Origin: Nitriliruptoraceae bacterium
GTDB taxonomy: Bacteria > Actinomycetota > Nitriliruptoria > Nitriliruptorales > Nitriliruptoraceae
Direction of reading: 5' to 3'
DNA: 10,339 nucleotides
NCBI GenBank assembly: GCA_007134165.1
Contig: SLLJ01000212.1
Coordinates: 1 to 10,339, forward strand
Positions 7,375-10,339 of the stretch are shown here, one piece after another. Position numbers and translations under genes: made by a program. The notes under the pieces are model-generated. The model did no database searches. It saw nothing but the letters and a program-made list of their open reading frames with translations, and had not been told where the DNA came from. Position 1 is the first letter of the stretch, and each line of letters opens with the position of its first letter.

Positions 7375-9003
7375 GTGACCGATCATCCCCGCCCACCCGG
7401 CGACGACGACCTGCCCGACCGCGACCCCGACGAGCCGGAAGGACTCGACCCGTTCCTGGCCGGCATGCCGCCGGCGCTGCGCGGCATGTTCGAACAGCTG
7501 GGCGCGGCCGCCGGCGGCGGTGAGCCCCCCGACTTCGGGGGCGCCTTGTCGAGCCTGCAGAACCAGCTCGGGGCACTGATGGGTGCGATGTCGGGCCCGG
7601 CGCCGACCGGGCCGGTCGACTGGCGGCTGGCCGAACAGGTCGCCGCGCAGGTCGCTTCCGACGGCGACCGGGTGCCCAGCGACGAGGAACAGCTCCGCGC
7701 CCGTGACGCCGCGTCCCTCGCTGAACACTGGCTGGACGCCTCGCCGCTGCCCGCCTCGCCCGACGCTGGGCGGCTGGTGCCGGCCTCGCGAGGCCAGTGG
7801 GCCCAAGCGGCGCTGGTCGCGCTGCGACCGCTGGTTGAGCCGGTGGCTCGGGCCGCCGCCGACGGGTTGGTCGCGCTGGCCGACGAACAGTTCGGCGAGC
7901 TGACCGACGGTGGCGCCGCCGACCTGGCGGCACTCCCCGGCCTGGAGGGCCTGCCTCCCGGCTTCGAGTCGCTGCTGTCGATGCTCGCGGGCCAGGACTT
8001 CAGCGCTCTGCTCCGGCCGGCGTCCGCGGGTCTGGCCGGGCTGCAGGCCGGCCAGGTGGTCGGCCAGCTCTCCCGCCAGCTGCTCGGCCAGTACGACCTG
8101 GGCATCCCCACCGCCGCGCGGGGCGACGCCTACTACCTGGCCGTCAACGTGGCCGAGACCTTCGAGGGCTACGGGCTGGACCCGACCGAGGTTGCGATCG
8201 TGCTGGCGGTGTCCGAGGGCGCCTACCGCCGGCTCTACCACGCCGTGCCGTGGCTCGAGGCGCAGGTGCAGTCGCTGGTGGGGCGCTTCGCGGCGGGCAC
8301 CGAGGTCGACGCCGACCGGCTGCACGAACTGTCCGAGGAGCTGCTGCTCGACCTCGACCCCTCGGACCCCGAGGCCCTCGAGGAGGCGATGCTCCGGGCG
8401 GCGAACTTCCGGCTGGAGCCGACCCCCGACCAGCAGCGGGTGCTGCAGCGACTGCAGGGCATCGTCAGCCTCGTCGGTGCCTGGGCCCGACACGAGGTCG
8501 CCCGAGCGGTGCGCGACCGGCTGCCCTCACTGGGCCGGATCGAGGAGGTGCTGCGCCGTCGGCGCGCGACCCGTGGGGACGGTGAGCAGCTGCTGGCCAG
8601 CCTGCTCGGCCTGGATCTCAAGCCCGCGGACGAGACCGTCGCCGAACGGTTCGTGGCCGTGGTCGAGGCCGCGCTGGGCCCCGAGGGCCTGCACCGGGCC
8701 CTGGCCCACCCCGAGAACCTCCCCGACGCCGCCGAGCTGGCCGAACCCACCCGGTGGCTGGCGCGCACCAGCGAGGACCTCGACGTCCCCGACGACGCTT
8801 CGGCGCTGTTCGCCGCGCTCGGCGACGCCCCTGTGGAGGCCTCGGCCGACGAGCGCGCCCGCGGCATCGACGAGCCGGGCGGCGCGCAGCCGGGCAACGA
8901 TGCGTCTGACGACCCTGGCGATCCTGATGACCCAGACGATCCTGGCGACCCTGACGATCCTGGCGACCCTGACGCGCCCGGTTCGGGTCCGCCCGACGAC
9001 TGA
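7375..9003 (+). CDS. Zincin_2 (DUF2342) family protein, zinc site degenerate
   Basis: The protein has 542 residues from GTG 7375, preceded by GGAGG eight bases upstream. It matches the actinobacterial zinc-dependent metalloprotease / F420-associated hydrolase family (Zincin_2, PF10103): GPVDWRLAEQVAAQVA near residue 81, a helical middle, HAVPWLEAQV at 289-298, and a C-terminal part with TPDQQRVLQRLQGIV and RRRATRGDGEQLLASLLGL. Family members carry HExxH or, in one branch as I recall it, REAAH just before VPWL. Here the site is SEGAY (S280, E281, G282, A283, Y284), so both zinc-ligand histidines are absent and peptidase activity by the usual route is unlikely. The last 45 residues are a disordered Asp-Pro-Gly tail. 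The family is cytoplasmic as far as sequence shows, with unknown substrate. In mycobacteria its homologue (Rv3195) also lies beside the PDZ protease and UPF0182 genes. Confidence 0.9.
   Translation: MTDHPRPPGDDDLPDRDPDEPEGLDPFLAGMPPALRGMFEQLGAAAGGGEPPDFGGALSSLQNQLGALMGAMSGPAPTGPVDWRLAEQVAAQVASDGDRVPSDEEQLRARDAASLAEHWLDASPLPASPDAGRLVPASRGQWAQAALVALRPLVEPVARAAADGLVALADEQFGELTDGGAADLAALPGLEGLPPGFESLLSMLAGQDFSALLRPASAGLAGLQAGQVVGQLSRQLLGQYDLGIPTAARGDAYYLAVNVAETFEGYGLDPTEVAIVLAVSEGAYRRLYHAVPWLEAQVQSLVGRFAAGTEVDADRLHELSEELLLDLDPSDPEALEEAMLRAANFRLEPTPDQQRVLQRLQGIVSLVGAWARHEVARAVRDRLPSLGRIEEVLRRRRATRGDGEQLLASLLGLDLKPADETVAERFVAVVEAALGPEGLHRALAHPENLPDAAELAEPTRWLARTSEDLDVPDDASALFAALGDAPVEASADERARGIDEPGGAQPGNDASDDPGDPDDPDDPGDPDDPGDPDAPGSGPPDD
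8911..8973. repeat. Asp-Pro-Gly coding repeat at the 3' end of the Zincin_2 gene
   Basis: Two perfect 18-bp units (8938-8955, 8956-8973) encode DPGDPD, after a diverged 27-bp stretch (8911-8937) with the same codon pattern. All keep frame. The encoded tail is acidic and unstructured. Confidence 0.85.
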
Positions 9004-9016
9004 GGGCTCAGTCGTC
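8995..9016. terminator. Shared bidirectional hairpin over both convergent stop codons
   Basis: GACGACTGA (8995-9003), loop GGGC (9004-9007) and TCAGTCGTC (9008-9016) form a perfect 9-bp hairpin. Each arm contains the last two codons and stop of one gene, so both proteins end Asp-Asp-TGA. Only four bases separate the convergent genes. It lacks a T-tract, but it is placed to end or protect both transcripts. Confidence 0.7.
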
Positions 9017-9583
9017 CGGGTCGGACTCGGCAGCTCGGCGACCGGCGGCCTCGAGCTGCCCGGCGGCGAAGCCCTCGAGGTAGCCCCGTGCCCGTTCGGC
9101 CCGCGGGAAGCGATCGACCAGCCGCCAGAACGCCTCGGAATGGTCGGGAACTTGCAGGTGCGCGAGCTCGTGGACCAGCACGTAGTCGACCACGTAGCCG
9201 GGAGCCGCGGTGAGCCGTGCGCTGACCCGCACGGTACGGGTCGCGGGGGTACACGACCCGTGCCGCCGACGCATCCGTGTCGACCAGGTCACCACCTCGG
9301 CCCGGACCCCGTCGAGGTAGCGGTCGGCGAGTTCGTGGGCTCGGGCGGCCAGCGCGTCGTCACCGCCCTGCTGCCGGGCCCGGTCAGCCCCCGTCACCCG
9401 GCGCACGAGCCGGTTGATCAGCGCGGCCTCCTGCTCGTCGCTGAGCCCGGCCGGGAGTCGGACCACGACCCGGCCGTCCTCGAGGTTGGCGTCGGCGGAG
9501 CGTCGGCGACGCGTCGAGCGGCGCAGCTCGACCGCCGGCAGGTCCTGGCCGGCCGGCCGGTGCTCGACGTGTCCCCCGTCCAT
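9008..9583 (-). CDS. YgjP-like zinc metallopeptidase domain protein
   Basis: The protein has 191 residues from ATG 9583, which has GGGAGG eight bases upstream; the longer frame to 9769 has no such signal and crosses the intergenic palindromes. The zinc site is intact: H138-E-L-A-H142 followed by LQVPDHSEAFW, the pattern of the YgjP-like (PF01863, M48-type) family, with H148 as a candidate further ligand. Residues about 100-118 (WSTRMRRRHGSC) match the conserved W-x-R-x-x-x-x-WGSC-like segment of that family, here with His in place of the usual Trp. There is no signal peptide or membrane segment, so it is cytoplasmic. Family substrates are not established. It converges on the Zincin_2 gene, so a working metallopeptidase lies back to back with a degenerate one. 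Confidence 0.9.
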   Translation of the reverse strand: MDGGHVEHRPAGQDLPAVELRRSTRRRRSADANLEDGRVVVRLPAGLSDEQEAALINRLVRRVTGADRARQQGGDDALAARAHELADRYLDGVRAEVVTWSTRMRRRHGSCTPATRTVRVSARLTAAPGYVVDYVLVHELAHLQVPDHSEAFWRLVDRFPRAERARGYLEGFAAGQLEAAGRRAAESDPDD

Positions 9584-9611
9584 CCCGAATGCCTCCCTGC
9601 CTTCCGGCGTC

Positions 9612-9638
9612 CGACGTGCGACGTGCGATGATCGCACG
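9612..9638. promoter_or_regulatory. Operator-like inverted and direct repeats upstream of the metallopeptidase
   Basis: CGACGTG is repeated head to tail (9612-9618, 9619-9625). CGTGCGA (9622-9628) and TCGCACG (9632-9638) form an inverted repeat around TGA. The block lies about 29-55 bases before ATG 9583, where a repressor could act. The binding protein is unknown. Confidence 0.45.
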
Positions 9639-9666
9639 CAGCTCTCGATCGACTCGAGCCTCCACG

Positions 9667-9828
9667 TCATCCACACCTTGTGGAAGACGTGTGGATCGTA
9701 ACCGGCCGACCATCCGCCGTTCGCGGGCGGTTGCTCCCCCCGCACCCCGCCTGGCGCCTGCGGCCCCACACCCTGTGCACAGGGCCTCCACAGCCAATCG
9801 GACCGTCGTCCCCAACGCTTGTGGACAT
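9667..9828. promoter_or_regulatory. Group of DnaA-box-like sites
   Basis: Matches to TTRTCCACA-type boxes by eye: TCATCCACA (9667-9675, 8 of 9), TGTGGAAGA (9679-9687, minus orientation, 7 of 9), TGTGGATCG (9690-9698, minus, 7 of 9), GCCTCCACA (9784-9792, 6 of 9) and TGTGGACAT (9820-9828, minus, 8 of 9). The first two form an inverted pair, TCCACA-CCT-TGTGGA. No AT-rich unwinding stretch and no dnaA or dnaN gene is present, so this is not an obvious chromosomal origin. A DnaA-titrating or DnaA-regulated region is a possible reading. Confidence 0.4.
9771..9784. promoter_or_regulatory. Perfect 14-base palindrome
   Basis: CCCTGTGCACAGGG is self-complementary without a spacer and has a TGTGCACA core related to the nearby TCCACA/TGTGGA sites. 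It suits a dimeric DNA-binding protein; no regulator is identified. Confidence 0.55.
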
Positions 9829-9833
9829 GCCAC

Positions 9834-9863
9834 TCGACAGCGGCCCGTCGAGCGGCCTACGGT
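9834..9863 (+). promoter_or_regulatory. Plausible housekeeping promoter before the structured element
   Basis: TCGACA (9834-9839, five of six to TTGACA) and TACGGT (9858-9863, fits TAnnnT) are 18 bases apart. Transcription would start at about 9870-9871, the first base of the inverted-repeat element. The DnaA-like site TGTGGACAT ends six bases before the -35. Confidence 0.45.
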
Positions 9864-9870
9864 CGAAGAC

Positions 9871-9946
9871 GGCTCCCGGTCCGCACGCTCCGGGGTTCGA
9901 GCTCCACGGGGAAGGGAGCTCGGGTTCCTGCGTCGGACCGGGAGCC
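9871..9946 (+). ncRNA. Candidate structured RNA element (5' leader of the HAD gene or small RNA)
   Basis: GGCTCCCGGTCCG (9871-9883) pairs perfectly with CGGACCGGGAGCC (9934-9946). After a one-base bulge (9884), ACGC (9885-9888) pairs with GCGT (9930-9933). Inside, CGAGCTCC (9898-9905) pairs with GGAGCTCG (9915-9922) around a nine-base loop. The result is a nested stem of 13, 4 and 8 bp in 76 nt. Its first base coincides with the predicted start of the promoter at 9834-9863, and it ends 61 bases before the HAD start codon. I do not recognise it as a known RNA family. The strand is inferred from the promoter; an inverted-repeat DNA site is the alternative. Confidence 0.4.
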
Positions 9947-9965
9947 ACGGCGTGAGCCGGCGGGT

Positions 9966-9971
9966 TAGGCT
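9966..9971 (+). promoter_or_regulatory. Possible -10 (TAGGCT) for the HAD gene
   Basis: GGTTAGGCTGCC places TAGGCT 36 bases before GTG 10008, which would give a leader of about 30 nt. The core matches the TAGCCT motifs before two minus-strand genes. No -35 is evident. It would make a short transcript lacking the structured element. Confidence 0.35.
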
Positions 9972-10007
9972 GCCCCGCGCCTGCCCACCGAGCTGAAGGG
10001 CCCTGCC

Positions 10008-10339
10008 GTGGCCGATGCCAACGCCGCCGCCTTCTTCGACCTCGACCGGACCCTGATCAGCGGGTCGTCGGCCTTCTACTTCGGCGTCGCCGCCTGGCGC
10101 AACCAGATGATCCCGCTCGGCGAGTTGCTCTCCGACGGCGCCAAGGCCGTGTCCTTCAAGCTGTTCGGGGCCACCGACGAGAGCTCCGAAGCGGTCCGCG
10201 ACCGCATCCTGCACGCGGTCGAAGGCGCCGAGCAGTCGGAACTGATCGCGCTCAACGAGGAGATCGTGCCGCGGATCCTCGAGCGGGTCCGGCCCGAGTC
10301 GCGCGGGCTGATCGACATGCACCACGAGGCCGGCCGAGA
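10008..10339 (+). CDS. HAD-IB family phosphatase-like hydrolase, C-terminus cut by window edge
   Basis: The visible 110 residues start at GTG 10008, preceded by GAAGG eight bases upstream. Residues 9-20 read FFDLDRTLISGS, which is HAD motif I (D11-x-D13-x-T15), with D11 the expected phospho-accepting nucleophile and D13 the acid/base. The following FYFGVAAW and an all-helical segment to residue 110 fit the cap region of the HAD-IB (SerB-like) subfamily; motifs II to IV lie outside the window. Members hydrolyse phosphoserine, lysophospholipid or related phosphate esters, and the substrate here is unknown. It is the only gene downstream of the structured element. Confidence 0.88.
   Translation, partial: MADANAAAFFDLDRTLISGSSAFYFGVAAWRNQMIPLGELLSDGAKAVSFKLFGATDESSEAVRDRILHAVEGAEQSELIALNEEIVPRILERVRPESRGLIDMHHEAGR

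Larger units (their letters stand above)
9584..10007. other. 424-base gene-less regulatory region
   Basis: The region separates the divergent metallopeptidase and HAD genes. I see no supportable protein gene; the short frames in it lack ribosome sites. From left to right it holds an operator-like palindrome, several DnaA-box-like sites, a 14-base perfect palindrome, a plausible plus-strand promoter, a nested inverted-repeat element and a -10-like TAGGCT. Each is listed separately. Confidence 0.8.

Noticed and set aside
7219..8493. Long N-terminal extension of the SDR frame
   Set aside because: It is antisense to the Zincin_2 gene and the clear Shine-Dalgarno and Rossmann start are at 7218.
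7910..9631. 573-residue plus-strand frame across the Zincin_2 gene and past its end
   Set aside because: Arg/Pro/Ser/Trp-rich shadow of the Zincin_2 frame, continuing antisense through the metallopeptidase gene.
9667..9828. Chromosomal or plasmid replication origin
   Set aside because: DnaA-like sites are few and mostly imperfect; no AT-rich stretch, no initiator or partition genes. Kept only as a DnaA-box-like group.
9871..9946. Functional tRNA gene
   Set aside because: Acceptor-like and T-arm-like stems are present, but the T-loop consensus, anticodon arm of 5+7+5 and CCA are absent, and the long nested hairpin is the better fold.
1..10339. CRISPR array, insertion sequence or complete restriction-modification system
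   Set aside because: No regularly spaced repeats, no transposase or terminal inverted repeats, and no methyltransferase or second defence gene in the window.

Overview
This is a GC-rich window with the gene content of an actinobacterium, possibly a deep-branching high-GC lineage such as Nitriliruptoria or Acidimicrobiia; the lineage is inference. The evidence is a UPF0182 membrane protein, a PDZ/S16 secreted protease and a Zincin_2 (DUF2342) protein side by side, GTG starts with purine-rich Shine-Dalgarno sequences, and long shadow ORFs in every frame. From memory, the same three families are neighbours in mycobacteria (Rv3193c, Rv3194c, Rv3195), so most of the window looks like conserved actinobacterial chromosome.

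Layout. Positions 1-615 (minus) hold the N-terminal part of an HNH nuclease of the predicted restriction-endonuclease type, running off the left edge. A gene-less 274-base stretch with a short direct repeat follows, then a terminator and an initiator tRNA-fMet gene (minus). The nuclease lies on the 3' side of the tRNA, the usual side for an integrated island. From 1080 to 5982 everything reads leftward: a small repeat-bearing unknown protein, the PDZ/S16 protease, and the large UPF0182 protein ending in a strong hairpin. Next comes a minus-strand NAD-dependent epimerase/dehydratase-like SDR (6151-7218). It is divergent from a plus-strand Zincin_2 protein (7375-9003), whose expected HExxH site reads SEGAY. 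That gene converges on a YgjP-like zinc metallopeptidase (9008-9583, minus), and the two stop codons sit in one perfect hairpin. The right edge holds the start of a HAD-IB phosphatase-like gene (10008 onward, plus).

The 424-base intergenic region 9584-10007 is the most unusual part. It contains a nearly symmetric operator-like site, a group of DnaA-box-like sequences, a perfect 14-base palindrome, and a plausible promoter. The predicted start point of that promoter coincides with a 76-nt element built from a perfect 13-bp outer inverted repeat and an 8-bp inner hairpin. I do not recognise this element.

Functionally the window is weighted to envelope and protein turnover: a membrane-anchored PDZ/Lon-type protease beside a large membrane protein, a Zincin_2 protein that is probably not catalytic, and a canonical HExxH metallopeptidase. 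I see no complete defence system, CRISPR array or transposon; the HNH nuclease is the only defence-type gene.
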